64,000 bases of DNA from Candidatus Siliceabacter maunaloa (lineage in GTDB: Bacteria; Actinomycetota; Thermoleophilia; Solirubrobacterales; Solirubrobacteraceae): positions 1-64,000 of the forward strand of contig JANDLV010000010.1 in the NCBI GenBank assembly GCA_024330185.1, read 5' to 3'. The stretch's first letter is position 1, and each line of letters begins with the position of its first letter. The notes beneath the pieces were generated by a model. It was not told where the DNA came from. It saw only the letters and a program-made list of their open reading frames with translations, and did not search any database. Below are positions 9,026-17,997 of this stretch, one piece after another. Both the position numbers and the translations under genes were made by a program.

Positions 9026-10381
9026 ATGCGAGGTGAATCCGGCCCACGGCGCGGAGAGGATGGCGTCTCGTGGTCGGTGGCGGACGCCGAGCAGTGGCTG
9101 TTGGGCCTGGAGCTGTTCGGCATGCGCTTCGGGCTTGACCGCATGCGCCGGCTGCTGACCGTGCTGGGCGCCCCGCAGGAGCGCTTCGCGTCAGTCCACG
9201 TGGTGGGGTCCAACGGCAAGTCGTCGACGACCCGGCTCCTGGCCGGCGTCCTGAGCGCCGAGGGGCTGCGTGCCGGAGCCCACCTCTCGCCCCACCTGGT
9301 CTCCTTCACCGAGCGCATCCGTGTCGAGGACGCCGACGCCACCCCCGAGGAGCTGGCCGCCGTGCTGCACCGCGCCCGCCGCGCGACGGAGAAGGTCGAT
9401 CGCACCCTGCAGCCCGGCGACCGCGTCACGCAGTTCGAGGCGGTCACCGCCGCGGCGCTGGACGAGCTGGCCCGGCGTGAGGTGGAGGTCGCCGTAGTGG
9501 AGGCGGGGCTGGGCGGGCGCTACGACGCCACCAACGTCCTCGACTCGCGCGTGACCGTGCTGACCACCGTCGGCCTGGAGCACACCCGCTGGCTGGGGCC
9601 GACGATCCGTGACGTGGCTCGAGAGAAGCTCGCGGTGCTGCGGCCCGGCACGCACCTCGTCGTCGGCGCTGACCTGCATCCCGAGGCCCTGGAGGAGGCC
9701 CGTGCCGCGGCGCAGCGCTCCGGCGCCGCCCTCACAGTCGCGCCGCGCGAGCCCGAGGAGCCCGGAGCCGAGCCGATCCATCTCGCCGCGCTGGGAGCGT
9801 TCCAGCGGCGCAACCTCGCGACGGCGCTCGCGGCGGCCCGGGCCTTCCTCGGTCGGCCGCCGCGCGCCGCCGCGGTGCGCGAGGCGGCCGGGCGAACGCT
9901 GGTGCCGGGGCGCTTCGAGATCGCGGAGGGGGGCGCTGTGGCGGGCGCGACGGTGCCCGGCGAGGTGGCCGAGGGCCCCACCGTCATCCTCGACGGCGCA
10001 CACAACCCGGCCGGCACCACCGCCCTCGCCGAGTCCCTGCGGGCCTTCCTCACCAGCAGAGGAGCACACCGGGTCACGCTCGTCATCAGCGTCCTGGACG
10101 ACAAGGACGCCGCCGCGATGCTGCAAGACCTCTTGCCGTTCTGTGCGGGCGTCGTGGCCACGCGGGCGAGCAATCCGAGGGTCCTTCCGGTGGCCACGCT
10201 GGCCTCGCTGACCGCCCAGCTCGGGGGCCCGCCGGCCCACGTGGAGCCCGACCCCCACACGGCGCTCCAGCGCGCGAAACACCTCGCAGGTCCAGGCGGG
10301 ACAGTGCTCGCGACGGGTTCCCTATATCTCCTGGCCGACCTGAAACGGCCTCCCGGAGCCCCGACCGGAGCCACGCTGTGA
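9026..10381 (+). CDS. folC: Bifunctional folylpolyglutamate synthase / dihydrofolate synthase
   Basis: A Mur-ligase-family enzyme that adds glutamate to (dihydro)folates. The P-loop is GSNGKS at residues 61-66 from this start, followed by the GGRYDATNV stretch and the C-terminal Mur ligase signature ILDGAHNPAG. The start is uncertain. GTG at 8996 overlaps the valS stop, ATG 9026 is used here, and GTG 9077 (VADAEQWL) would give a length closer to the typical one. The gene order valS-folC is common in Gram-positive bacteria. The stop overlaps the GTG of the next tiny gene. Confidence 0.93.
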   Translation: MRGESGPRRGEDGVSWSVADAEQWLLGLELFGMRFGLDRMRRLLTVLGAPQERFASVHVVGSNGKSSTTRLLAGVLSAEGLRAGAHLSPHLVSFTERIRVEDADATPEELAAVLHRARRATEKVDRTLQPGDRVTQFEAVTAAALDELARREVEVAVVEAGLGGRYDATNVLDSRVTVLTTVGLEHTRWLGPTIRDVAREKLAVLRPGTHLVVGADLHPEALEEARAAAQRSGAALTVAPREPEEPGAEPIHLAALGAFQRRNLATALAAARAFLGRPPRAAAVREAAGRTLVPGRFEIAEGGAVAGATVPGEVAEGPTVILDGAHNPAGTTALAESLRAFLTSRGAHRVTLVISVLDDKDAAAMLQDLLPFCAGVVATRASNPRVLPVATLASLTAQLGGPPAHVEPDPHTALQRAKHLAGPGGTVLATGSLYLLADLKRPPGAPTGATL

Positions 10382-10494
10382 AGGAGGACGACCCCTCCGT
10401 CGCACAGATGATCGCCTTCGTGGCGATGACCGTCGCGCTGACCATCCTGGTCTTCTTCGCGCTGGGCTACGTGCTCGGTCGCATCTTCCTGTAG
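10378..10494 (+). CDS. 38-aa single-span membrane protein
   Basis: A tiny gene whose GTG start overlaps the folC stop (GTGA), indicating translational coupling. The product begins with an acidic KEDDPS segment. It continues as one hydrophobic helix (about residues 12-34, FVAMTVALTILVFFALGYVLG) and ends R-I-F-L. Such tiny membrane proteins are usually missed in annotation. The function is unknown. The tight coupling and the clean hydrophobic profile argue for a real gene. Confidence 0.6.
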   Translation: MKEDDPSVAQMIAFVAMTVALTILVFFALGYVLGRIFL

Positions 10495-10519
10495 GCCGGA
10501 CCGGTAGCCTTTCGGGACA

Positions 10520-10966
10520 GTGCTGCCCGCCGTGCTCGGCATCGAAAACGACGGCCTCAACCTGGCCGTCAACCTACTTCTGCTGTTCCTGGCGATCATC
10601 TGGCTCGCCCTGATCTACTGGACCTACACCGACGCCCGGCGGCGGATCGCCGACTCGATGCTGGTCGGCTGCGCCACGGCGGCCTCCCTGTTCCCATTCG
10701 TCGGGACCGTGATCTACATGATCATCCGCCCGCCGGAGTTCCTCGAGGACGCCTACGAGCGCGAGGTCTCCATCGAGTCGTCGGAGACCTTGATCAGGGT
10801 CCTCAAGGATCTGCAGGCGTCCCAGGGGGAGATGCACGCCTCCGTCCAGCGCCTCGAGCAGGCCATGCAGGCCAGCCGCCGGCGCGCGGCGGCCCGGGCG
10901 GCCCAGCAGCGCGAGGCCTCGGGTGGTGGCGAGCGCCAGGCCGCCGCCGAGCCCCGCGGCACGTGA
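10520..10966 (+). CDS. Membrane protein with two N-terminal helices and a cytosolic coiled-coil tail
   Basis: A 148-residue protein. Hydrophobic helices lie at about residues 13-34 and 46-69, with a basic TDARRR loop between them and the motif IIRPPEFLEDAYERE directly after the second helix. The C-terminal half is helical and Gln/Ala/Arg-rich, a likely coiled coil. Similar small proteins are widespread in actinobacteria but uncharacterised. It starts with GTG 25 bp after the 38-aa membrane protein, so the two are likely cotranscribed with folC and perhaps ndk. Confidence 0.65.
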   Translation: MLPAVLGIENDGLNLAVNLLLLFLAIIWLALIYWTYTDARRRIADSMLVGCATAASLFPFVGTVIYMIIRPPEFLEDAYEREVSIESSETLIRVLKDLQASQGEMHASVQRLEQAMQASRRRAAARAAQQREASGGGERQAAAEPRGT

Positions 10967-11026
10967 CGTCGCCGGAGGTCCCCGCTTGCGGTGACCGCAG
11001 GCGAAACCCAAACCCAAGGAGACCGC

Positions 11027-11425
11027 ATGGACCGGACCCTCATCCTGGTCAAGCCCGACGCGTTCGCGCGCGGCCTGACGGGCGAGATCATCGCCCGCTT
11101 CGAGCGCAGGGGCCTGCGCATCGCCGCCCTTCGCCACATGCAGGTCACCGAGGACCTGGCCAGACGCCACTACGCCGAGCACGAGGGCAAGCCGTTCTTC
11201 GGGGAGCTCGTGGAGTTCATCACCAGCGGCCCGCTCGTCGCGATGGTCCTCGAGGGCCACGAGGCCGTGAAGGCCGCCCGCCAGGTCATCGGCGCCACCA
11301 ATCCGCTGGAGGCCGCCCCGGGCTCCATCCGGGGTGACCTCGCGCTCGAGGTGGGCCGCAACATGGTCCACGGCTCGGACTCCGCCGAGTCGGCCCAGCG
11401 CGAGGCCGACCTGTTCTTCGGGTAG
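11027..11425 (+). CDS. ndk: Nucleoside diphosphate kinase
   Basis: A 132-residue Ndk that transfers the gamma phosphate from ATP to NDPs. The catalytic phospho-histidine is His115 in [13 protein letters not shown]. The ATG at 11027 is chosen because AAGGAG sits 6 bp upstream and the family starts at ERTL-type residues; a longer in-frame reading from 10991 is not needed. The next gene, maf, begins in the -1 frame at the ndk stop codon. Confidence 0.96.
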   Translation: MDRTLILVKPDAFARGLTGEIIARFERRGLRIAALRHMQVTEDLARRHYAEHEGKPFFGELVEFITSGPLVAMVLEGHEAVKAARQVIGATNPLEAAPGSIRGDLALEVGRNMVHGSDSAESAQREADLFFG

Positions 11426-11988
11426 TCCTCGCTTCTCGCTCGCCGCAGCGGCGGGCCATCCTCGAGCAGCTCGGCGTTCCCTTCGTGGTGCGCCCGGCCG
11501 ATGTCGCCGAGGACGCGACCGGGGAGCCCGCCGCGCTGGCCCGGGCACATGCCCTGCGCAAGGCCCGCGCCGCGGCGGACGGGTGGGCGGGGTCCGAGCC
11601 GGAGACCGTCCTGGGCGTCGACACGGTCGTCGCGCTTGACGGCGAGGTCTTCGGCAAGCCGTCCGACGAGGACGCCGCCCGCCGCGTGCTGACGCGCCTG
11701 GCCGGACGCACCCACGAGGTCCACAGCGGCCTGGCGATCCTGCACGGCGGCGAGGAGCGCATGGCGAGCGCTGTGACAGCGGTCACGTTCCGCCCGCTCG
11801 AAGCTGCCCAGGTCGCCGCCTACGTTGCGACCGGGGAGTGGCGCGAGCGCGCCGGCGGCTACGCCATCCAGGGCCGCGGGGCGGCCCTGGTGCGCCGGAT
11901 CGAGGGCGACTACCTCAACGTCGTGGGCCTCCCCGTCGCGGCGCTGGTCGACCTCCTGCCCGGTGTGCTCCTCGCGGTAGGAGGGTGA
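11422..11988 (+). CDS. maf: Maf-family nucleotide pyrophosphatase, start codon abnormal
   Basis: Maf/YhdE proteins hydrolyse non-canonical or dTTP/UTP nucleotides and affect septum formation. The essential N-terminal motif LASRSPQRR is encoded from 11428. The [13 protein letters not shown] and GGYAIQGRG motifs follow, giving about 188 residues, the family length. No ATG, GTG or TTG precedes the motif in frame; the codon at the natural start (11422) is GTA. The first legal start, GTG 11485, would delete the motif. Possibilities are a non-standard start, -1 frameshifting out of ndk, or a base error. Gene identity is certain but the start is not. Confidence 0.8.
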   Translation, partial: VVLASRSPQRRAILEQLGVPFVVRPADVAEDATGEPAALARAHALRKARAAADGWAGSEPETVLGVDTVVALDGEVFGKPSDEDAARRVLTRLAGRTHEVHSGLAILHGGEERMASAVTAVTFRPLEAAQVAAYVATGEWRERAGGYAIQGRGAALVRRIEGDYLNVVGLPVAALVDLLPGVLLAVGG

Positions 11989-12071
11989 GCCCGGTGGTCG
12001 CCCTCGCAAGACGTCTCCCGCCGGCCACCTCCCGCAGGCGGTCAACTAGACTGCTCGCGGGTTCGCCTGCC

Positions 12072-12096
12072 GCGCCGGACGTCCTGTGTCCGGCGC
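12072..12096 (+). terminator. Hairpin between maf and mreB
   Basis: GCGCCGGAC (12072-12080) pairs with GTCCGGCGC (12088-12096) around a 7-base loop. It lies after the maf stop and 22 bp before the mreB start. It could end the ndk-maf transcript or sit in the mreB leader. There is no U-tract. Confidence 0.45.
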
Positions 12097-12100
12097 CTGA

Positions 12101-13183
<1,083 letters not shown>

Positions 13184-13263
13184 GGAATAGGACCCATCCG
13201 CCCCCTCCCACCCGCCCGCCCCCGGTCCGCCCACGCCACCCCTGCCTTGGAGACCACGGACAC

Positions 13264-14181
13264 GTGCACGACAAGACAGTAAGGCGCAGGCGTGCAGTCC
13301 TCGGATTGCTCGTCGTCGTCGCCCTGATCCTCCTCACCGCGTCGTTCGGCAGCGCCGGCGGCGGCCTGTCGGCCTTCCAGCGCGGCGCCGCGGAGGTCCT
13401 CGCGCCCATCCAGGAGGGCGCCAGCCGCGCGCTCAAGCCCGTGCGCGACCTGTTCGGCTGGGTCGGGGAGACCGTGGACGCCCGCGGCGAGAACCAGGAT
13501 CTGCGCGCGCAGCTGCGCGACACGCGGCGCGACGCCGCGCAGTTCGAGAGCGCCGCGGCCCAGAACGGCGAGCTGCGCGCGCTGCTGGACTTCTCCGAGA
13601 CCGCCGGACTCGACGCCTGGGAGCCCGTCAGTGCGCGGGTCATCACGCGCTCGCCGAGCGTCTGGTCCTCTGCGCTCACCGTCAACGTGGGCAGCGGTGA
13701 TGGAGTGCGCGAGGGTGACGCCGTGGTGGGCGCGGCCAGCGAGGGCGACGGTGGCGCGCTGGTGGGCACCGTCGTGGCCGTCACCGCCAACAGGGCCAAG
13801 GTGCGCCTGGTCACCGACCAGGACAGCGAGGTCTCCTCCGTGGTCGGCCGCACCCGCAGCCCCGGGATCGTGTCCACGGCCAGCGCCGGCAACCCTCGTG
13901 AGCTGCTGATGGATTTCGTGCCCGCGGAGGACGAGGTGGAGGACGGCATGCGCGTGGTCACCGCCGGCACGACCACCGACGAGAGCCTGCCGTCCCTCTT
14001 CCCGCCGGGCATCCCCGTGGGGGAGATCACCCGCATCGAGGATCCCGGCTCAGAGACCCAGGAGATCCATCTCGAGCCCTACGCCGACCTGCGTCGCCTG
14101 GAGTTCGTGCGCATCCTGACCGGCGACGACGTCGCCGGAGCCGGCGGCGAGGTGGCCGCCGACGCGGGGGCCGACGGCTGA
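13264..14181 (+). CDS. mreC: MreC, rod-shape-determining protein
   Basis: A 305-residue bitopic protein bridging cytosolic MreB to periplasmic PBP2. It has a basic N-terminus (KTVRRRR), one transmembrane helix at about residues 12-30, a coiled coil at about 65-105 (ENQDLRAQLRDTRRDAAQFES), and then the two beta-barrel domains typical of MreC. It starts with GTG. The stop overlaps the ATG of mreD. Confidence 0.93.
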   Translation: MHDKTVRRRRAVLGLLVVVALILLTASFGSAGGGLSAFQRGAAEVLAPIQEGASRALKPVRDLFGWVGETVDARGENQDLRAQLRDTRRDAAQFESAAAQNGELRALLDFSETAGLDAWEPVSARVITRSPSVWSSALTVNVGSGDGVREGDAVVGAASEGDGGALVGTVVAVTANRAKVRLVTDQDSEVSSVVGRTRSPGIVSTASAGNPRELLMDFVPAEDEVEDGMRVVTAGTTTDESLPSLFPPGIPVGEITRIEDPGSETQEIHLEPYADLRRLEFVRILTGDDVAGAGGEVAADAGADG

Positions 14182-14768
14182 TGGGCGAGGGCGGCGCCAG
14201 GCTCCTGGCCCGTATGGGCGCCGTCGCCCTGGCCACGGTGCTCGTCCAGTTGGGCTTCCTGTCGCACCTCGACGTCGCCGGGGGCAACGCCGACCTGCTG
14301 CCCCTGGTGGTCATGAGCATCGGCCTGCTCGGCGGGGCACTGGCCGGGGCCGCCTTCGGCTTCTCCATCGGCCTGCTGACCGACCTGGCCCTCATGGACA
14401 CCCTGGGCATCACCTCGCTGGTCCTGCTGGCCGTGGGCTACTGGTGCGGCCGGGCGCGCGAGGTGCACGACCTCGAGGGTCCGCTGGTGCCCCTGGCCGC
14501 GGGCGCGCTGGCCACGCTCGCCACGCTCGTCGGCTTCTCGGTCCTGCAATTCCTGCTGGGCGCGGACCCGCCCCTTGGCGTCACGCTGCTGCGCCAGATC
14601 ACGGCCACGCTGGTGCTCAACGCGCTGCTGGCCGTGCCCGTGCACTGGGTGGTAACTCGCGGGGTCGGCGGCTCGGTGGTCGCCTCGCGCCCACAGCGGC
14701 GGCGCGCCTATACCACCGGCGGCCTCTCGCCCCTGTCCAGCCGCTCCGACGGCCCGATCAACCGATGA
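14181..14768 (+). CDS. mreD: MreD, rod-shape-determining membrane protein
   Basis: A 195-residue polytopic protein with about five or six hydrophobic helices; the conserved region GFSIGLLTDLALMDTLGITSL is well preserved. It partners MreC in the elongasome. The start overlaps the mreC stop and its own stop overlaps the mrdA start (ATGA), so mreC, mreD and mrdA are translationally coupled. The C-terminus is basic and cytosolic. Confidence 0.92.
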   Translation: MGEGGARLLARMGAVALATVLVQLGFLSHLDVAGGNADLLPLVVMSIGLLGGALAGAAFGFSIGLLTDLALMDTLGITSLVLLAVGYWCGRAREVHDLEGPLVPLAAGALATLATLVGFSVLQFLLGADPPLGVTLLRQITATLVLNALLAVPVHWVVTRGVGGSVVASRPQRRRAYTTGGLSPLSSRSDGPINR

Positions 14769-16801
14769 TCCGCCGCCCCGAGGACCGCGTGCCCGCGATC
14801 AGCCCACGGCTCGCCCTGCGCATCGCCGTGCTGGGCTTCGTCGCGCTGGGCCTGTTCGCGCTGATCTTCTTCCGCCTATGGTACCTGCAGGTGCTCACGG
14901 GCGACCAGTACCTGGCCGAGGCGCGCGACAACCGCGTGCGCGAGCTGCGCATCCAGGCACCCCGCGGCGAGATCGTCGACCGCAACGACAGCACGCTGGT
15001 CACCAACAGGCAGGCCATCGTCGTGTCCCTCGACCCCTCCCGCCTGCCCGAGGAGGTGCGCCTCATGGCCGCCGACTGGGGTCAGCGCGCCGGGCAGAGG
15101 GAGACCAGGCCAGAGGGGGAACGCGGTGAGCCGGAGCCCATCCCCGAGATTCCGGCGGCGGAGCTGCGCGAGCGCTACGAGCGGATCGGCCGGGTGCTCG
15201 AACTCGACGCGCAGGAGGTCCACGCCCGGGTCATTCGCAGCCTCGCCGTCGTGCCCTACGCCAACGTCAACCTGGCCATCGACGCCCCGCTGCCCGTGCT
15301 CAACTACCTCAGCGAGCGCAACACCGAGTTCCCCGGCGTGGAGATCAGCGAGCGCTACCTGCGCGAGTACCCCAAGGAGGAGCTGGCCGCCCAGCTCTTC
15401 GGGGTGGTCGGCGAGATCAGTCCCGACGAGCTCGAGGAGGAGCGCTACCGCGGTGTCGAGCAGGGCACGATCATCGGCAAGGAGGGCCTCGAGCGCTCCT
15501 ACGACCGCTACCTGCGCGGCCAGGACGGGATCCGCCGCGTCGTCGTCGACGCCATGGGACGGCGCAACCCCGACGACGGGCTGCCCGACACCGAGCCGAT
15601 CGCCGGGCGCCAGTTGCGCCTGTCCATCGACCTCGAGCTGCAGGAGGCCGGTCAGCAGGCGCTGGAGGAGATCGCCGGCGGGCGCCCCGGGGGCTTCGTG
15701 GCGATGGATCCCGAGAGCGGGGAGGTGCTCGCCATGGGCTCCGCACCCTCGTTCGACCCCAACGGCCTGTCGGGGCGTCCGATCACCCAGGAGCGCTACG
15801 ACGAGCTCTACGGCGAAGAGGCCGACTCGCCGCGCTTCAACCGCGTGATCAGCGGCTCGTATCCCATCGGCTCGACCTTCAAGCCGATCGCTGCGATCGG
15901 GATGCTTGAGAGCGACGCCGTTCAGCCCGGACTCACCATCAACGATCCGGGTTGCATCTTCATCTCCACACAGGAGTTCTGCAACGCCGGCGATGTGCCG
16001 CTGGGCACCGTGGACTTCGGGCGCAGCCTCGAGGCCTCCTCGGACATCTTCTACTACCGCTTGGGCGAGCGCGCCCACTCCATCGACAGCGACCCGATCC
16101 AGACCTATGCCCGCCGGTTGGGGTTTGACGAGCCGACCGGGATCGACCTTCCCGGCGAGTTCGGCGGCACCGTCCCCGACGAGGAGTGGTCCGAGGAGAT
16201 CAAGCAGGCCGAGCGCGACTGTCGCGAGGAGGAGGATCGCGAGAACTGCGGCATCGCGCTGCTGGACTCCCAGTGGACGGTCGGCCAGACCGTGCAGCTC
16301 GCCATCGGCCAGGGCGGCTTCCAGGCCTCGCCGCTGCAGCTCGCCGTCGCCTACGCGGCGATCGAGAACGGGGGCGACGTGGTCACCCCGCACGTCGGCC
16401 TGGAGATCACGGACGGCTCCGGCGTGCCCGTGCAGAGCATCGAGACCGACCCCGCGCGCGAGCTGGACATCAGCAAGCAGACCCTCGACATCGTGCGCAA
16501 CGGGCTGCGCCGGGCCGCGAACGGCCCCGAGGGCACGTCGACGGCGATCTTCGACGACTGGCCCGGCCGCTACACCGTCCACGGCAAGACCGGCACGGCC
16601 CAGCGCCCGCCTTCGGGGGACCAGTCGTGGTACGCGGCCTACGTGCCCGACCGCGAGCGGCCGCTCGTCGTCGCGGCCACCGTCGAGAACGGCGGCTTCG
16701 GCGCCGAGACCGCCGCCCCGATCGTCTGCCAGATCATGGCCGGCTGGTACGACGTCGACAGCGAGTGCACGGCCGCGGCCTCGGAGATCGTCGACGACTG
16801 A
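14765..16801 (+). CDS. mrdA: Penicillin-binding protein 2 (elongasome transpeptidase)
   Basis: A 678-residue class B PBP that cross-links peptidoglycan during elongation. It has an N-terminal transmembrane helix at about residues 17-38, then the pedestal/dimerisation domain with the QAPRGEIVDRN motif, then the transpeptidase domain. Active-site motifs are STFK (Ser370-Lys373), SSD (425-427) and KTG (608-610). The ATG overlaps the mreD stop. RodA follows within 20 bp, matching the PBP2-RodA pair that polymerises and cross-links the wall. Confidence 0.95.
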   Translation: MIRRPEDRVPAISPRLALRIAVLGFVALGLFALIFFRLWYLQVLTGDQYLAEARDNRVRELRIQAPRGEIVDRNDSTLVTNRQAIVVSLDPSRLPEEVRLMAADWGQRAGQRETRPEGERGEPEPIPEIPAAELRERYERIGRVLELDAQEVHARVIRSLAVVPYANVNLAIDAPLPVLNYLSERNTEFPGVEISERYLREYPKEELAAQLFGVVGEISPDELEEERYRGVEQGTIIGKEGLERSYDRYLRGQDGIRRVVVDAMGRRNPDDGLPDTEPIAGRQLRLSIDLELQEAGQQALEEIAGGRPGGFVAMDPESGEVLAMGSAPSFDPNGLSGRPITQERYDELYGEEADSPRFNRVISGSYPIGSTFKPIAAIGMLESDAVQPGLTINDPGCIFISTQEFCNAGDVPLGTVDFGRSLEASSDIFYYRLGERAHSIDSDPIQTYARRLGFDEPTGIDLPGEFGGTVPDEEWSEEIKQAERDCREEEDRENCGIALLDSQWTVGQTVQLAIGQGGFQASPLQLAVAYAAIENGGDVVTPHVGLEITDGSGVPVQSIETDPARELDISKQTLDIVRNGLRRAANGPEGTSTAIFDDWPGRYTVHGKTGTAQRPPSGDQSWYAAYVPDRERPLVVAATVENGGFGAETAAPIVCQIMAGWYDVDSECTAAASEIVDD

Positions 16802-16817
16802 CGTGGCCGTCAACGTC

Positions 16818-17981
16818 ATGGAGCCCCCGCGGCCCACCACGGCCCTGCGCAGCGCCCTGCGCCTGCCCTTCGACCCGCTGCTGGCGCTGGCCGTCGTGGG
16901 CCTGAGCGTGTGCTCGCTGCTGGCCGTGCGCGCCTCCTCGCCGGGCGACCTGCAGAACTTCTACGTCAGCCGGCAGGCCGCCTACTTCCTGCTCGGGCTG
17001 ATCCTCGCCGTGCTGATCAGCCGCCTGGACTACTCGCGCCTGCGCGAGCTCAAGTACGGCGTCTACACGCTGATGATGGGCGGGATCGTCGCGGTCCTGG
17101 CCTTCGGCTCGATCTCCCGCGGCTCGCGGCTGTCGATCGAGTTCCCGTTCTTCTCCTTCCAGGCCTCCGAGCTGGGCAAGCTCCTGCTCGTGGTGGCCCT
17201 GGCGGGCTTCCTGGTGGACCGCGCGCGTCGTCTCGACGAGCGCGACACCACCGCCCGCACGCTGCTGCTGGCTCTCGTGCCGGCAGCGCTCGTGATGATC
17301 GCTCCCGACCTGGGCTCGGCGACGGTGTACGTCGTCGTGGCCCTCGCCCTGCTGTTCGTGGCGGGCACGTCGTGGAAGCACTTCGCCGCCCTGGCCGGTC
17401 TGGCCGGGGTGGCGGTCGTCCTCGTGCTCGTCGCCGCGCCCGCCGTGGGCGTGAACGTGCTCGAGGACTACCAGACGGAACGTTTCACGGCCTTCCTGAA
17501 CCCCTCTCAGGACCCGGCCGACGCGGGCTACCAGCAGGCCCAGTCGCAGGTGGCCATCGGCTCCGGCCAGAAGGTCGGCCGCGGCGAGCTGGCCACGCAG
17601 ACCCGCCTCGACTTCCTGCCCGAGGCCCGCACGGACTTCATCTACGCCGTGGTCGGCGAGCGGTGGGGCTTCGTGGGCGCCGGACTGGTGCTCTCGCTCT
17701 ACGCCCTGCTGATCTGGCGGGGCCTGCGCATTCTGACCATGGCCAAGAACCTGTTCGGCGCTCTGATCGCCGGCGGGATCGTGGCCATGGTGCTGTTCCA
17801 GGTCTTCATCAACGTCGGCATGAACGTGGGGATCATGCCCATCACCGGGATCGCGCTGCCCCTCATGACCTACGGCGGCTCCTCGGTGATCTCCAACCTC
17901 CTGGCCGTCGGCCTGCTGCAGTCCATCTACGCGCAAGGGCGCGCGACGGCTGCACGCAAGGGCAGGGTGCCGGCCGCCTGA
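16818..17981 (+). CDS. rodA: RodA, SEDS-family peptidoglycan glycosyltransferase
   Basis: A membrane protein of about 387 residues with roughly ten helices. It polymerises lipid II for lateral wall growth together with PBP2. SEDS signatures are visible: FPFFSFQASELGKLLLV (E-x-x-K region), APDLGSATV, and near the C-terminus NVGMNVGIMPITGIALPLMTYGGSS. The start is ambiguous between GTG 16803 and ATG 16818; neither has a good ribosome-binding site. It is the last rod-shape gene before rng. Confidence 0.94.
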   Translation: MEPPRPTTALRSALRLPFDPLLALAVVGLSVCSLLAVRASSPGDLQNFYVSRQAAYFLLGLILAVLISRLDYSRLRELKYGVYTLMMGGIVAVLAFGSISRGSRLSIEFPFFSFQASELGKLLLVVALAGFLVDRARRLDERDTTARTLLLALVPAALVMIAPDLGSATVYVVVALALLFVAGTSWKHFAALAGLAGVAVVLVLVAAPAVGVNVLEDYQTERFTAFLNPSQDPADAGYQQAQSQVAIGSGQKVGRGELATQTRLDFLPEARTDFIYAVVGERWGFVGAGLVLSLYALLIWRGLRILTMAKNLFGALIAGGIVAMVLFQVFINVGMNVGIMPITGIALPLMTYGGSSVISNLLAVGLLQSIYAQGRATAARKGRVPAA

Positions 17982-17997
17982 CTCGAAGGGAACCATC

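Noticed and set aside
6399-9047. Long minus-strand open frame opposite valS
   Set aside because: His/Arg/Gly-rich composition without domains; valS explains the coding signal.
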